A DNA stretch of 64,000 nt from Pinirhizobacter soli (GTDB lineage: Bacteria > Pseudomonadota > Gammaproteobacteria > Xanthomonadales > Rhodanobacteraceae), in the NCBI RefSeq assembly GCF_015905305.1, contig NZ_JADZLQ010000001.1:706599-770598 (forward strand), written 5' to 3'. Position 1 is the first letter of the stretch, and each line of letters starts with the position of its first letter. The notes beneath the pieces are model-generated. The model saw nothing but the letters and a program-made list of their open reading frames with translations, searched no databases and was not told the origin of the DNA. The position numbers were made by a program, and so were the translations under genes. Shown piece after piece: positions 10,340 to 19,570 of the stretch.

Positions 10340-11679
10340 CAGGCGGCCACTCCACGGTTTGCTTGGGCGAGCATGTCTTCGGTCTTGGAACGCTTGTGGG
10401 TGACGAAATATTCGAACTCGTCCCAGAAGTGATGCAGGAAGCCCTGCACCGGCCATGCGGCGGCTTCGCCGAAGGCACAGATGGTGTGGCCTTCGATCTG
10501 GCCGGCCACGGCCTTCAGGCGATGCAGGTCGTCCTGGGTGCCCTCGCCTTCGACGATGCGGGTGAGCACGCGGTACATCCAGCCGGTGCCTTCGCGGCAA
10601 GGCGTGCACTGGCCGCAGGACTCGGCCTTGTAGAACTGCGCGATGCGCTGGCAGGCCTTGACCATGCAGGTGGTGTGGTCCATGACGATCACGGCACCGG
10701 AACCCAAGCCCGAACCTGCCTTCTGCAGGCTGTCGTAATCCATGGTGCACTCGGTGATGAGCGACGCGGGCAGCACCTTCATCGACGAGCCACCGGGAAT
10801 CACGGCCTTGAGCTTGTTGCCGTTGCGGATGCCGCCGGCCATTTCCAAGAGCTCGTTGAACGAGGTGCCCAGGCGAATCTCGTAGTTGGCGGGCTTCGCC
10901 ACGTGGCCGGACACCGAGAAGATCTTCGGGCCGCCATTGTTGGGCTTGCCCAAATTCAGGAACCAGTCCGCGCCATGGCGCAGGATCGCCGGCACCGACG
11001 CATAGGTTTCGGTGTTGTTGATAGTGGTCGGCTTGCCGTACAAGCCGAAGCCTGCCGGGAACGGCGGCTTGAAGCGCGGCTGTCCCTTCTTGCCTTCGAG
11101 CGACTCCATCAGCGCGGTTTCTTCGCCGCAGATGTAGGCGCCGGCGCCCAGCGCGGTGTAGATGTCCACATCGAGGTCGCCGCCCAGGCCCTTGCCCAGC
11201 AGCCCCGCGGCGTAGGCTTCCTTCAGGGCCTCTTCGAAATTCTCGAAGGGCTCGTGGTGGAATTCACCGCGCAGATAGTTGTAGGCAACGGTGGAGCCGG
11301 TGCAATAACAGGCGATGGCCAGGCCCTCGATCACCGCATGCGGGTTGAAGCGCAGGATGTCGCGGTCCTTGCAGGTACCGGGTTCGGATTCATCGGAATT
11401 GCACAGGATGTATTTCTGGCCCGGCGCCGTTCGCGGCATGAACGACCACTTCAGACCCGTAGGGAAGCCTGCGCCGCCACGGCCGCGCAGCGAGCTTTTC
11501 TTCAGTTCGTCGATGATCGCGCCCGGATCCGGGCGCTCGGCCAGGATCTTCTTCCAGGCTTCGTAGCCGCCGATCGACAGGTAGTTGTCCAACGCCCACG
11601 GCTTGTCGAAGTGGAGCGTCGTATAAACGACCTGATGCTCCAGGGGTGCGGGACCGACGGGACCGGTAGTGCTTGCCAT
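10339..11679 (-). CDS. nuoF: NADH-quinone oxidoreductase subunit F
   Basis: NADH-oxidising subunit, carrying FMN and cluster N3. The 446-aa protein shows the NADH-binding glycine-rich segment [13 protein letters not shown], the FMN-site motif [15 protein letters not shown] and the 4Fe-4S motif [12 protein letters not shown] with a distal cysteine in HTICAFGEA. Length and order are standard. It is 12 nt downstream of nuoE and overlaps nuoG by one base. Confidence 0.97.
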   Translation of the reverse strand: MASTTGPVGPAPLEHQVVYTTLHFDKPWALDNYLSIGGYEAWKKILAERPDPGAIIDELKKSSLRGRGGAGFPTGLKWSFMPRTAPGQKYILCNSDESEPGTCKDRDILRFNPHAVIEGLAIACYCTGSTVAYNYLRGEFHHEPFENFEEALKEAYAAGLLGKGLGGDLDVDIYTALGAGAYICGEETALMESLEGKKGQPRFKPPFPAGFGLYGKPTTINNTETYASVPAILRHGADWFLNLGKPNNGGPKIFSVSGHVAKPANYEIRLGTSFNELLEMAGGIRNGNKLKAVIPGGSSMKVLPASLITECTMDYDSLQKAGSGLGSGAVIVMDHTTCMVKACQRIAQFYKAESCGQCTPCREGTGWMYRVLTRIVEGEGTQDDLHRLKAVAGQIEGHTICAFGEAAAWPVQGFLHHFWDEFEYFVTHKRSKTEDMLAQANRGVAA

Positions 11680-11691
11680 CTGCCTTCGCTC

Positions 11692-12219
11692 CTACTTCAA
11701 ACCGTCGAGGATCTCGTCGACTTTCGCCGTCGTGAGATTCTCGTGGTAGTGACCGTTAACCACCATCATCGGCGCGCCGCAGCAGGCCGCGAGGCATTCT
11801 TCTTCGCGCTTCAAGTAAATGCGGCCGTCGGCCGTGCTTTCGCCGGTGCGGATGCCGAGCTTGCCTTCGCAATGGCGCACGATGTCGTTGGCGCCATTGA
11901 GCCAGCACGAGATGTTGGTGCAGACGGCCACGTTGTTGCGGCCCACCGGTACCGTCTCGAACATCGAGTAGAAGCTCGCCACCTCGTAGGCCCATACGGC
12001 CGGGAGGTCGAGGTACTTGGCGGTGGCGGTAATGAGCGTATCGGTAAGGAAGCCGCGGTTCTGCTCCTGGGCCGCCATCAACCCCTGGATCAGCGCCGAG
12101 CGCTTGCGGTCCGGCGGGAATTTCGACACCCAGTGGTCGATGTGATCGCGGGTGTGCTGCTCGAGCACCGCGATCGGATCGACATCCTTGACCTCGGCGT
12201 AATGTCCTGTTGCTTTCAT
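11692..12219 (-). CDS. nuoE: NADH-quinone oxidoreductase subunit E
   Basis: Thioredoxin-fold subunit holding the off-pathway 2Fe-2S cluster N1a. The four ligands are seen as CTNISC (C-x4-C) and CLAACC (C-x3-C). At 175 aa it is of normal size. It forms the electron-input module with NuoF and NuoG, encoded directly downstream. The gap to nuoD is 18 nt. Confidence 0.96.
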   Translation of the reverse strand: MKATGHYAEVKDVDPIAVLEQHTRDHIDHWVSKFPPDRKRSALIQGLMAAQEQNRGFLTDTLITATAKYLDLPAVWAYEVASFYSMFETVPVGRNNVAVCTNISCWLNGANDIVRHCEGKLGIRTGESTADGRIYLKREEECLAACCGAPMMVVNGHYHENLTTAKVDEILDGLK

Positions 12220-12237
12220 GTTCTTGTCCCGTCGCCC

Positions 12238-13491
12238 TTAGCGATCGACTTCGCCGAAGACGAGGTCGTAAGTGCCAATCATGGCGACCACGTCGGCGAG
12301 CATGTGGCCACGCACCACCGCGTCCATCGAGGACAGGTGGGCGAAGCCCGGTGCGCGCAAGTGCACGCGGAAAGGTTTGTTGGCGCCGTCGGACACCAGG
12401 TAGCAGCCGAATTCACCCTTGGGTGCTTCCACCGCCTTGTAGGTTTCGCCGGCGGGCACGCCGTAGCCTTCGGTGAACAGCTTGAAGTGGTGGATCAGGG
12501 CTTCCATGTCCTCCTTCATGTCGGCGCGGCTGGGCGGCGCCACCTTGAAGTTCTGCACCATCACCGGGCCGGGGTTGGCCCGCAGCCACTTCACGCACTG
12601 CTTGATGATGCGGTTGGACTGGCGCATTTCTTCCATGCGTACCAGGTACCGGTCGTAGCAATCGCCATTGACGCCGACGGGGATATCGAAATCCATCTCG
12701 GCGTAAGACGCATACGGCTGCTTCTTGCGCAGGTCCCAGGCGATGCCCGAACCGCGCAACATGGCGCCGGTCATGCCCCACGCCTGTGCCTTCTCCGGCG
12801 AAATCACGCCGATGCCCACCGTACGCTGCTTCCAGATGCGGTTATCGGTGAGCAGGCTTTCGTACTCGGCCACGCGCTCGGGGAAGTCGTCGGTGAACGC
12901 GTCGAGATAATCGAGCATGGAGCCTTCGCGCCATGCATTGATGCGCTTCAGATCCGCGCCCTTGTGCCAGGGGGATTCGCGGTACTGCGGCATCTGCGTG
13001 GGCAGGTCGCGGTAGACGCCGCCCGGGCGGTAGTACGTGGCGTGCATGCGCGCACCGGACACCGCCTCGTAGCAATCCATGAGCTCTTCGCGCTCGCGGA
13101 AGGCGTACAGGAACACCGCCATGGCGCCGAGGTCGAGCGCATTGGAACCGACCCACATCAGGTGGTTCAGGATGCGGGTGATCTCGTCGAACATGGTGCG
13201 GATGTACTGCGCGCGCACCGGTGCCTCAATACCCATGAGGTTTTCGATGGCGCCGACGTAAGCGTGCTCGTTGCACATCATCGAGACGTAATCCAGTCGA
13301 TCCATGTAGCCGATCGACTGGTTGAACGGCTTGGACTCGGCGAGCTTCTCGGTGCCGCGGTGCAGCAGGCCCACATGGGGATCGGCGCGGACCACCGTTT
13401 CGCCATCCATCTCCAGCACCAGGCGCAGCACACCGTGCGCGGCCGGATGCTGGGGGCCGAAGTTCATCGTGTAGTTGCGGATTTCCTGCAT
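12238..13491 (-). CDS. nuoD: NADH-quinone oxidoreductase subunit D
   Basis: The 49-kDa-type subunit that, with NuoB, forms the quinone-binding cavity. The 417-aa sequence starts with the conserved [15 protein letters not shown] segment, whose histidine lies at the quinone site, and continues with the hydrogenase-like large-subunit fold. It is separate from nuoC, unlike the fused E. coli nuoCD. ATG at 13491, 2 nt after the nuoC stop. Confidence 0.97.
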   Translation of the reverse strand: MQEIRNYTMNFGPQHPAAHGVLRLVLEMDGETVVRADPHVGLLHRGTEKLAESKPFNQSIGYMDRLDYVSMMCNEHAYVGAIENLMGIEAPVRAQYIRTMFDEITRILNHLMWVGSNALDLGAMAVFLYAFREREELMDCYEAVSGARMHATYYRPGGVYRDLPTQMPQYRESPWHKGADLKRINAWREGSMLDYLDAFTDDFPERVAEYESLLTDNRIWKQRTVGIGVISPEKAQAWGMTGAMLRGSGIAWDLRKKQPYASYAEMDFDIPVGVNGDCYDRYLVRMEEMRQSNRIIKQCVKWLRANPGPVMVQNFKVAPPSRADMKEDMEALIHHFKLFTEGYGVPAGETYKAVEAPKGEFGCYLVSDGANKPFRVHLRAPGFAHLSSMDAVVRGHMLADVVAMIGTYDLVFGEVDR

Positions 13492-13493
13492 GT

Positions 13494-14222
13494 TCAGTTC
13501 TCGCGCCAGCGGTCGGCGGCTTCGGCACGGGCCTGGTCGAGGTCGGCGTCGTTGCGGATGGTGCGCGGTACCAGCACGCGCGGCTCGATGGATACCGGTT
13601 CGTAGATCACGCGCTTCTGCTCGGGGTCGTAGCGCACCTCGACATTGCCGATCAGCGGGAAATCCTTGCGGAACGGATGGCCGACGAAACCGTAGTCGGT
13701 GAGGATGCGGCGAAGATCGGGATGGCCTTCGAAGATGATGCCGTAGAGGTCGAAGGTTTCGCGTTCGAACCAGTCGGCGCCCGGCCAGATGCCGGTAAGC
13801 GAAGGCACCACCGGCAGCATGTCGTCTTCGCAGAAGATACGCAGGCGGATACGGCGGTTGTGTTCGATCGACAGCAGGTGGACCACGGCGGCAAAGCGGC
13901 GCGGCTGGCCTGTTTCACGCGGACGCTCGGCCCAGTTGAAACGGCCCATGGCCTGGCCTTCGACGCCGCGCGAGAAACCCTCGCCCTGGGCGGTGTCGGT
14001 ATCCCATTCGGTCTGGCCGTAGCCCAGGTAATCGACGCCGCAGGTGTCGATATAGACACTGAAGCGGAATTCGGCCTCGTCACGCAGGGCCTTGGCCACC
14101 GCCAGCAGATCGCCGGCGGCGACTTCGGCGGTGACTTCGTTGCGCACCACGGTGACGCGCAGCGTATCGCCGAAGCGCGCAGCAAGGCGGCCGACAAGCG
14201 GGGTCTGGAGGTTTTCGCTCAT
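13494..14222 (-). CDS. nuoC: NADH-quinone oxidoreductase subunit C
   Basis: The 30-kDa-type peripheral subunit of complex I, 242 aa. Family signatures are the [26 protein letters not shown] region (seen at about residues 130-160) and HPFRKDFPL just after it. It has no cofactor and serves as a structural partner of NuoD. It is separated from nuoB by 10 nt and from nuoD by 2 nt. Confidence 0.96.
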   Translation of the reverse strand: MSENLQTPLVGRLAARFGDTLRVTVVRNEVTAEVAAGDLLAVAKALRDEAEFRFSVYIDTCGVDYLGYGQTEWDTDTAQGEGFSRGVEGQAMGRFNWAERPRETGQPRRFAAVVHLLSIEHNRRIRLRIFCEDDMLPVVPSLTGIWPGADWFERETFDLYGIIFEGHPDLRRILTDYGFVGHPFRKDFPLIGNVEVRYDPEQKRVIYEPVSIEPRVLVPRTIRNDADLDQARAEAADRWREN

Positions 14223-14232
14223 GTGCGGTCCT

Positions 14233-14778
14233 TCAGCGCGCGATGGTGTGGGTGCGGCGGATTTTCTTCTGCAACTGCAAGATGCCGTGGATCAGGGCTT
14301 CGGCCGTGGGCGGGCAGCCCGGCACGTAGATGTCCACAGGCACGATGCGGTCGCAGCCGCGCACCACGGAATAGGAATAGTGGTAATAGCCGCCGCCGTT
14401 GGCGCACGAACCCATGGAAATTACCCACTTCGGTTCGGGCATCTGGTCGTAGACCTTGCGCAGCGCCGGGGCCATCTTGTTGACCAGGGTGCCGGCCACG
14501 ATCATCACGTCGGACTGGCGGGGGCTGGGACGGAAGATCACGCCGTAGCGGTCCAGGTCCAGGCGGGCGGCGCCAGCGTGCATCATCTCAACCGCGCAGC
14601 AGGCAAGGCCGAAGGTCATCGGCCACATCGACCCCGTGCGCGCCCAGTTCATCAGCGCATCCACGCTGGTGGTGGCGAAACCGCGCTGGACGATCGGGCT
14701 GTCACCGTTCGGCCGCAGGATGTCGTCGACGATATTGAGCGGCGGCGGGTTGTGCATCACCCGGTCGATGCTGGACAT
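14233..14778 (-). CDS. nuoB: NADH-quinone oxidoreductase subunit B
   Basis: Subunit that binds the terminal cluster N2 and reduces quinone. The adjacent cysteine pair is in GLACCAVEM, and the other two ligands are in GSCANGGGY and [11 protein letters not shown]. The chosen ATG at 14778 (MSSIDRV, 181 aa) overlaps the nuoA stop as TGATG; an ATG three codons upstream (14787) is also possible. Confidence 0.97.
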   Translation of the reverse strand: MSSIDRVMHNPPPLNIVDDILRPNGDSPIVQRGFATTSVDALMNWARTGSMWPMTFGLACCAVEMMHAGAARLDLDRYGVIFRPSPRQSDVMIVAGTLVNKMAPALRKVYDQMPEPKWVISMGSCANGGGYYHYSYSVVRGCDRIVPVDIYVPGCPPTAEALIHGILQLQKKIRRTHTIAR

Positions 14779-15134
14779 CACTCCCATTCGAGCGCTCCCT
14801 TCTTCCAGACGTAGGCGAAACCGATCACCAGCAACAGCAGGAACAGCCCCATCTCCACCAGGGCGATCACGCCGAGGTCCGAGAACACCGTGGCCCACGG
14901 AAACAGGAAAGCGATTTCCAGGTCGAAGATGATGAAAAGGATGGCGATCAGGTAGTACCTGACGTCGAACTTCATGCGAGCGTCTTCGAACGCCTCGAAA
15001 CCGCATTCATAAGGAGCGAGCTTTTCGGCAGTGGGCCGGCTGGTACCGGCCAGCAGGCCGATCACCAGCAAGGCAATACCCAGCCCGATGGCAACGGCGA
15101 TGAACAACAGGACGGGCCAGTATTCGGCGAGCAC
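14778..15134 (-). CDS. nuoA: NADH-quinone oxidoreductase subunit A
   Basis: Three-helix membrane subunit at the quinone-site junction and first gene of the nuo operon. The motif [20 protein letters not shown], which includes the conserved cysteine loop, is present. I place the start at GTG 15134 (LAEYWPVLL, 118 aa) because that is the family length and a GGAGG lies about 11 nt upstream; an in-frame ATG at 15173 would add 13 residues without family support. Confidence 0.93.
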   Translation of the reverse strand: MLAEYWPVLLFIAVAIGLGIALLVIGLLAGTSRPTAEKLAPYECGFEAFEDARMKFDVRYYLIAILFIIFDLEIAFLFPWATVFSDLGVIALVEMGLFLLLLVIGFAYVWKKGALEWE

Positions 15135-15281
15135 GGCAACACGTACCTCCGCGCCTTGGGGACTTCGGCGCATCAGTGACCACTCGTGGGGCGAGCAGTC
15201 TGGTCAAGGAGCCCCGGCGGCGGCACGGCCGAGCGCAAGGGACATCCACCATGGAACGGAAAGAAAACGATTAACCGTCCC

Positions 15282-15312
15282 ATTGTACCAGTCGGTACAG
15301 GGATTCAGACAA
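15282..15312 (-). promoter_or_regulatory. Candidate nuo promoter with overlapping palindrome
   Basis: On the minus strand a TACAAT -10 (15282-15287) lies 19 nt from a weak -35 TTGTCT (15307-15312), about 150 nt before nuoA. The -10 is overlapped by the inverted repeat TGTACC / GGTACA (15284-15299, 4-nt spacer), which resembles a repressor operator or a 5' hairpin. Promoter function and any regulator are inferred. Confidence 0.4.
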
Positions 15313-15357
15313 GGCTTAAAAGGGTAATCTTCCCGTGGTGCGGCAATTGACCTTCAA

Positions 15358-15714
15358 TTACATCGTCTGCGTCGGCCGCTCGGAGGCCAGCATGCCCGCC
15401 AGGATATTCTCGATGCGCGCACGAGCGGCCTCGCCATCGGATGTTTCGTTGAACTGCACGCCGATGCCGGCCGTGCGGTTGCCCTGTGCGCCGATGGGGG
15501 TGATCCATACCACTTTGCCGGCCACCGAAAGGCGTTCGGATTCGTCGATCAGGGTAAGAAGCAGGACCACTTCGTCACCCAGGCTGTAGCGCTGGGCTGT
15601 GGGGGCGAATATGCCACCGCCCTTCAGGAAAGGCATGTAGGCCTGGTAGAGCGCGGCTTCATCCTTGATCTTGAGGGAAATGATGCCCTGTCGGGGTGCG
15701 GCGGAGACGTTCAT
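15358..15714 (-). CDS. pilZ: PilZ-domain type IV pilus protein
   Basis: A single-domain PilZ protein of 118 aa, matching the type IV pilus assembly protein of pseudomonads and xanthomonads. The segments YMPFLKGGGIF and GDEVVLLLTL and the GNRTAGIGVQF strand are typical. The N-terminal RxxxR used by c-di-GMP receptors is not present, as in the canonical pilus protein that acts through partner proteins. Start ATG 15714 gives the family N-terminus; an ATG eight codons upstream is less likely. Confidence 0.9.
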   Translation of the reverse strand: MNVSAAPRQGIISLKIKDEAALYQAYMPFLKGGGIFAPTAQRYSLGDEVVLLLTLIDESERLSVAGKVVWITPIGAQGNRTAGIGVQFNETSDGEAARARIENILAGMLASERPTQTM

Positions 15715-15742
15715 GCGAATCCCGAAAAGGTGGGGCAAGGCC

Positions 15743-16741
15743 TCATGCTAGCGACCCGGCGCCGCGCGGAGCAAGCTCGGCCCATCCCCAGTGGTCGAAT
15801 ATCCACGGCGAGCGGAGGGGCAAGGAGAGTTTCACGAAACCTCCACGTTCCAGCAGGGGGTCGTGCAGGACCCATCCCTGCCGCGTGTGTTCCAGCGGGG
15901 CATCGCGCCATCGCCAGTGACTGCTCCCCTGCCCCGATACCACCAGAAGCTGCAGGCCCGGCCTGATCCATACCGGCGGATGCCAGGGCAAGGCCGCTTG
16001 CGGCGGCGTGGGCAAGGCGAAGGTTTCATCCGGCTGGACCATGCCAAGCATGCGCTTACCGCTGAGGCTCAGCTGGGTGCGGTGCTCACGTACGGCGCTG
16101 CGCTTGCCCGCTTCGATCGTCGGCGTCAACGGCAGCCTGGCGGCAGCGGTACCCACATCGACCCGGCCGTGGATCATGTAGGTGACGACGTGCGTCTCCG
16201 GCGCGGCAGCCCTCGCCGCCAGGCGGGCCATCACATGGGCGCTGCCGTGGTCGGGATGGCGGTCGCCCAGGGCGGGCAACACCATCAGGGTGGGAGCGGT
16301 GTCGGCGACCACCGCATCGATCGCCGCTATCGCGGCGGAGGCATCGCGCGACAGGCAACCGGTGACGTCCATGTCGTGCCAGCCCAGGGCGTGCAGTGAG
16401 GATTCACTCACTCCCAGTCTCGCCAGCGCCGCGCGTACCTCGCCCCGGCGCCGCGTTCCCCAACGTGCCCGGGCCTGCGCATCGATGACGATGCGGCGTT
16501 CCATATAGCGCTGCGGCCAAGGGTTGTCGTCGCCGTCGGTGAGCAACAGCACGTCCACGCTCCCGCCCGCGCCCAGTACCGCCTGGATCAGGCCACCCAC
16601 CGCCAGGGATTCGTCATCCGGATGGGGCGAGACCACCAGCATGCGCACGCGCTCGTTGAGCGGCGGCAGCACTGTTCCCACGCGTGCGGTGGCTGCGCCC
16701 AGCCCATCGAAACGGCCATCGGCGGCGACGCTTATCGCCAT
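15743..16741 (-). CDS. PIG-L/LmbE family deacetylase
   Basis: Putative zinc-dependent N-deacetylase of the PIG-L family, 332 aa. The zinc-binding motif PHPDDE lies at about residues 39-44 and the second metal/catalytic segment HPDHGSAH follows near residue 160. The C-terminal hundred residues, rich in Trp and Pro, lie outside the core fold. Substrate is unknown; members act on GlcNAc conjugates or small sugars. Its start overlaps the end of holB by 10 nt, so it is part of the mltG-holB-pilZ transcription unit, an unusual place for this family. Confidence 0.85.
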   Translation of the reverse strand: MAISVAADGRFDGLGAATARVGTVLPPLNERVRMLVVSPHPDDESLAVGGLIQAVLGAGGSVDVLLLTDGDDNPWPQRYMERRIVIDAQARARWGTRRRGEVRAALARLGVSESSLHALGWHDMDVTGCLSRDASAAIAAIDAVVADTAPTLMVLPALGDRHPDHGSAHVMARLAARAAAPETHVVTYMIHGRVDVGTAAARLPLTPTIEAGKRSAVREHRTQLSLSGKRMLGMVQPDETFALPTPPQAALPWHPPVWIRPGLQLLVVSGQGSSHWRWRDAPLEHTRQGWVLHDPLLERGGFVKLSLPLRSPWIFDHWGWAELAPRGAGSLA

Positions 16742-17676
16742 GCGGACAGCAACTCCAGCATGACCAGGTCCGTGCGCAGCGGCCCCCGCAAGGCTTCGCG
16801 CGCGCGATTGGCCGAGGCAAACCAGGCGTCCAGGGCGAAACCGTCCAGCGCGCTGCCCAGCGGTGCTTCCCCGCCCTGCGCGCGGGCCCGGGACTCCTCA
16901 GCCACGGCCTGGGCCGCGAACCAGAGGTAGGCCGGCGGCGTGGCCGCCTGCCAACGCCGGGCTATTTCCATCGGATCGCCGCGGCCCGAGGCCAGGGCCC
17001 GAAGGTCGTTGCGGACTTCGTGGCGGGCCTTCAGCTGCCCTTGCGCCGCCCACGCGCGGGCTTGCCCCGGATTGCCGTTAGCGGCGGCAAGCGCCGTTGC
17101 CGCATCGGACACACCTTCAGCTTCAAGCCACGCCATCGCCATTTCAGCCGAAGGCAGGTTGAAATCCACGCGCTGGGTTCGACTGCGGATCGTCGCCGGC
17201 AGCCGCCATGGGGCATCGGCCACCAACACCAGCAAGGTTTCGCGGGACGGTTCCTCGAGGGTCTTGAGCAAGGCATTGGCGGCCGCCGTGTTCATCGTAT
17301 CGGCCGGATCGATGCTGGCGACCTGCCAGCCGCCGAACTGGCTGGACATGGCCAGGCGCTGCGAGAGCTCGCGCACCTGGTCGATGACGATTTCCGTGCG
17401 GGGTGTACCGTCCTTGCGCAAGCCAAGGCCGATGGTGGCGCGATCGGGATGGGTGCCGGCCGCGTACAGCAGGCAGGCCTTGCACCGTCCACAGGCATCG
17501 CCATCCACGGGTGCCTGGCACAGCAGGGCCTGGGCCAGGCGATCGAGGAATATGCGCTTGCCCAGGCCGGGCGGACCGGCCAGCAACAGGGCGTGGGGCA
17601 TCACCCCGCGCTCGCGACGGCCTTTGAGCAGGGTCCAGGGTTCTTCGTGCCACGGCATCGGTGTCATGGCTTGCAT
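16732..17676 (-). CDS. holB: DNA polymerase III subunit delta'
   Basis: Clamp-loader subunit of the replicative polymerase. The 314-aa protein has the AAA+ fold with a modified Walker A (GPPGLGKRI), the four-cysteine zinc module (C-x8-C-x2-C-x2-C, seen as LCQAPVDGDACGRCKAC) and the [11 protein letters not shown] segment shared with DnaX. The start is ATG 17676 (MQAMTPMPW), preceded by AGGTGG; ATG 17667 is an alternative. The tmk gene often found between mltG and holB is missing here. Confidence 0.92.
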   Translation of the reverse strand: MQAMTPMPWHEEPWTLLKGRRERGVMPHALLLAGPPGLGKRIFLDRLAQALLCQAPVDGDACGRCKACLLYAAGTHPDRATIGLGLRKDGTPRTEIVIDQVRELSQRLAMSSQFGGWQVASIDPADTMNTAAANALLKTLEEPSRETLLVLVADAPWRLPATIRSRTQRVDFNLPSAEMAMAWLEAEGVSDAATALAAANGNPGQARAWAAQGQLKARHEVRNDLRALASGRGDPMEIARRWQAATPPAYLWFAAQAVAEESRARAQGGEAPLGSALDGFALDAWFASANRAREALRGPLRTDLVMLELLSAWR

Positions 17677-17702
17677 GATGCCACCTGCATGTGCAGGGAA
17701 CG

Positions 17703-18731
17703 TCACTGGCATCGATGCAGCTGGTAACAGGCCACGGCGCGGTTGTGTTCGGCAAGCGACGCTGAGAACACATGGCTGCCGTCGCCACGCGAAACGAAAT
17801 ACAGCTCGCTGCCTGCCGCCGGATGGGTAGCAGCTTCGAGCGCGGGCTTGCCCGGCATGGCGATGGGCGTCGGCGGCAGGCCGGCGCGGGTGTAGGTGTT
17901 GTACGGCGTGTCCTGGCCCAGGTCCGCCTTGTGGATGTTGCCGGCGTAAGCGGCGCCCATGCCGTAGATCACCGTGGGATCGGTCTGCAGCAGCATGTGC
18001 TGTTGCAGGCGCCGCACGAACACCCCGGCGATCCGCGGGCGCTCGTCGGCACGACCGGTTTCCTTCTCCACGATCGAGGCCAGGATCAGTGCCTCGTCCG
18101 CCGACGCCAGCGGCAGGTCGGTGGCACGGTTCGCCCACGCCTGATCCAGTGCCTTGGCCATGGCGGCATGGGCACGCTTCAGGATATCCAGGTCGCTGTC
18201 GCCCTTGACGTAGGCATAGGTCTCGGGAAGGAAGCGTCCTTCGGGAAACTGCCCCGGTGCGCCGATCTGCTTCATGACGTCGTCGTCGGAAAGGCTTGCC
18301 GCCACCTGCGAGAGCTTGTCGCCGCGCGCAAGCGCATGCCGCAGGTCGAGGAATGTCCAGCCATCGACGATCGTCACGTAGCGCTGGATCACGCGACCGG
18401 CCGCCATGCTGTCCAGCAAGCCGCGCGGCGTGGTGCCCGGCATGAGCGCGTACTCACCTGCGTGCAGGCGTCCGGCCACACCCATCTGTGCCGCCAGCGC
18501 CCGCCAGTACCAGGGCGACGCGCGGGTGATGCCACGCTGGCGCAGGTCCGCCACGATGTCACGGAAACTGGTGCCGCGACCCACGTCGATGGTGTCGCCG
18601 GCCGCCGGAATGGCGAGCGGAGCACGGGTGAAGCGCACGTAGTCGAAACCGAGGAATCCACCGGCCACGAGGATCAGTACGACGACGGCAAGTAGCGGGC
18701 GCAGCAGCGCGCGGCCGCGTGGATGCTTCAT
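17703..18731 (-). CDS. mltG: Endolytic murein transglycosylase MltG
   Basis: Inner-membrane lytic transglycosylase that cuts nascent glycan strands. The 342-aa protein has one N-terminal membrane helix (about residues 8-28) and the YceG-like periplasmic domain with the catalytic glutamate in ILASIVEKETG. The conserved YNTYTRAGLPPTPI segment is present. The ATG at 18731 overlaps the pabC stop as ATGA, which is the usual pabC-mltG linkage. Confidence 0.95.
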   Translation of the reverse strand: MKHPRGRALLRPLLAVVVLILVAGGFLGFDYVRFTRAPLAIPAAGDTIDVGRGTSFRDIVADLRQRGITRASPWYWRALAAQMGVAGRLHAGEYALMPGTTPRGLLDSMAAGRVIQRYVTIVDGWTFLDLRHALARGDKLSQVAASLSDDDVMKQIGAPGQFPEGRFLPETYAYVKGDSDLDILKRAHAAMAKALDQAWANRATDLPLASADEALILASIVEKETGRADERPRIAGVFVRRLQQHMLLQTDPTVIYGMGAAYAGNIHKADLGQDTPYNTYTRAGLPPTPIAMPGKPALEAATHPAAGSELYFVSRGDGSHVFSASLAEHNRAVACYQLHRCQ

Positions 18732-19570
18732 GGTTGCTCCGCAGGACGCAAGGGTGGCATGCCGGCGGTGGTCCATGCCGCCTGCAGGGCTCTTACCACC
18801 GGACCTGTCGCATAGTGCCGGTCGCCGATGGCGCGAACCGGAAGCATGCCGCGAACGGAGGACGCAAGGAATACCTCCGAGGCCGACGCCAGCATGGCTC
18901 GGTCGATATCGGCTTCGACCGCGTCCGGCAGGCTTGCCATCGCCAGGCGCCGGCCCACGCCGGCCACGCCGCAGCGATGTAGCGCCGGGAACATCGGTAC
19001 ACCATCGACGACCAGGCCGATCGAAGCCGCGGTGGTGCTGATCACCCGGTCATCCATGTCCAGCATCAGCCCATCGATGAAGGAAGGATCCTCCCACTCG
19101 GCACGCGCCAGCACCTGTTCCAGGCGGTTGAGGTGCTTGATGCCGGCAAGCCTCGGTTGCAACGACCAGCGCGTGGAGCATTCGAACAGCGCCACGCCAT
19201 GGGTCGCCATGAAGGGATCGGCGTGATGCACGGGTGACGCGACCACGATCAGGCGTCCGGAAACCGTCGCCTGGCGTGCATAGCCCCTTGGACCACTGCC
19301 CGCTGTCCAGGTGATGCGCACCACGGCGTCATCCAGGCCATCGGCGGCGGCGGAAACTTCATCGGCGAGCATGGCAGACGCTGGCTGCGGCAGCTGAAGC
19401 CTGCGGCAGCCTTCCTCCAGCCGCTCCATGTGCCACGTCCACAATGGCGCCCTGCCCGCCACCACGCGCATGGTTTCAAACAGGCCGTCGCCGTACGCCA
19501 GGCCGCGGTCGCCCACAGGCAGTTCCGTGGCCGCCCGTCCGTCCACGCGCCAGCGGGCCGGATCGTTCAC
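18728..19570 (-). CDS. pabC: Aminodeoxychorismate lyase
   Basis: PLP enzyme of fold type IV that releases pyruvate from 4-amino-4-deoxychorismate to give p-aminobenzoate for folate. The 280-aa protein has the family start RGLAYGDGLFETMRV and the PLP lysine in GIKHLNRLEQVLAR. It overlaps pabB and mltG by 4 nt at each end. Confidence 0.94.
   Translation of the reverse strand: MNDPARWRVDGRAATELPVGDRGLAYGDGLFETMRVVAGRAPLWTWHMERLEEGCRRLQLPQPASAMLADEVSAAADGLDDAVVRITWTAGSGPRGYARQATVSGRLIVVASPVHHADPFMATHGVALFECSTRWSLQPRLAGIKHLNRLEQVLARAEWEDPSFIDGLMLDMDDRVISTTAASIGLVVDGVPMFPALHRCGVAGVGRRLAMASLPDAVEADIDRAMLASASEVFLASSVRGMLPVRAIGDRHYATGPVVRALQAAWTTAGMPPLRPAEQP

Noticed and set aside
8009..10432. 807-codon open frame on the plus strand opposite nuoG
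   Set aside because: Antisense artefact of GC-rich codon use; no domain recognised.
10363..13605. Very long open frame on the plus strand across nuoD, nuoE and nuoF
   Set aside because: It is antisense to genes with full family motifs, has a composition expected from mirror-reading GC-rich codons and no ribosome site or family likeness.
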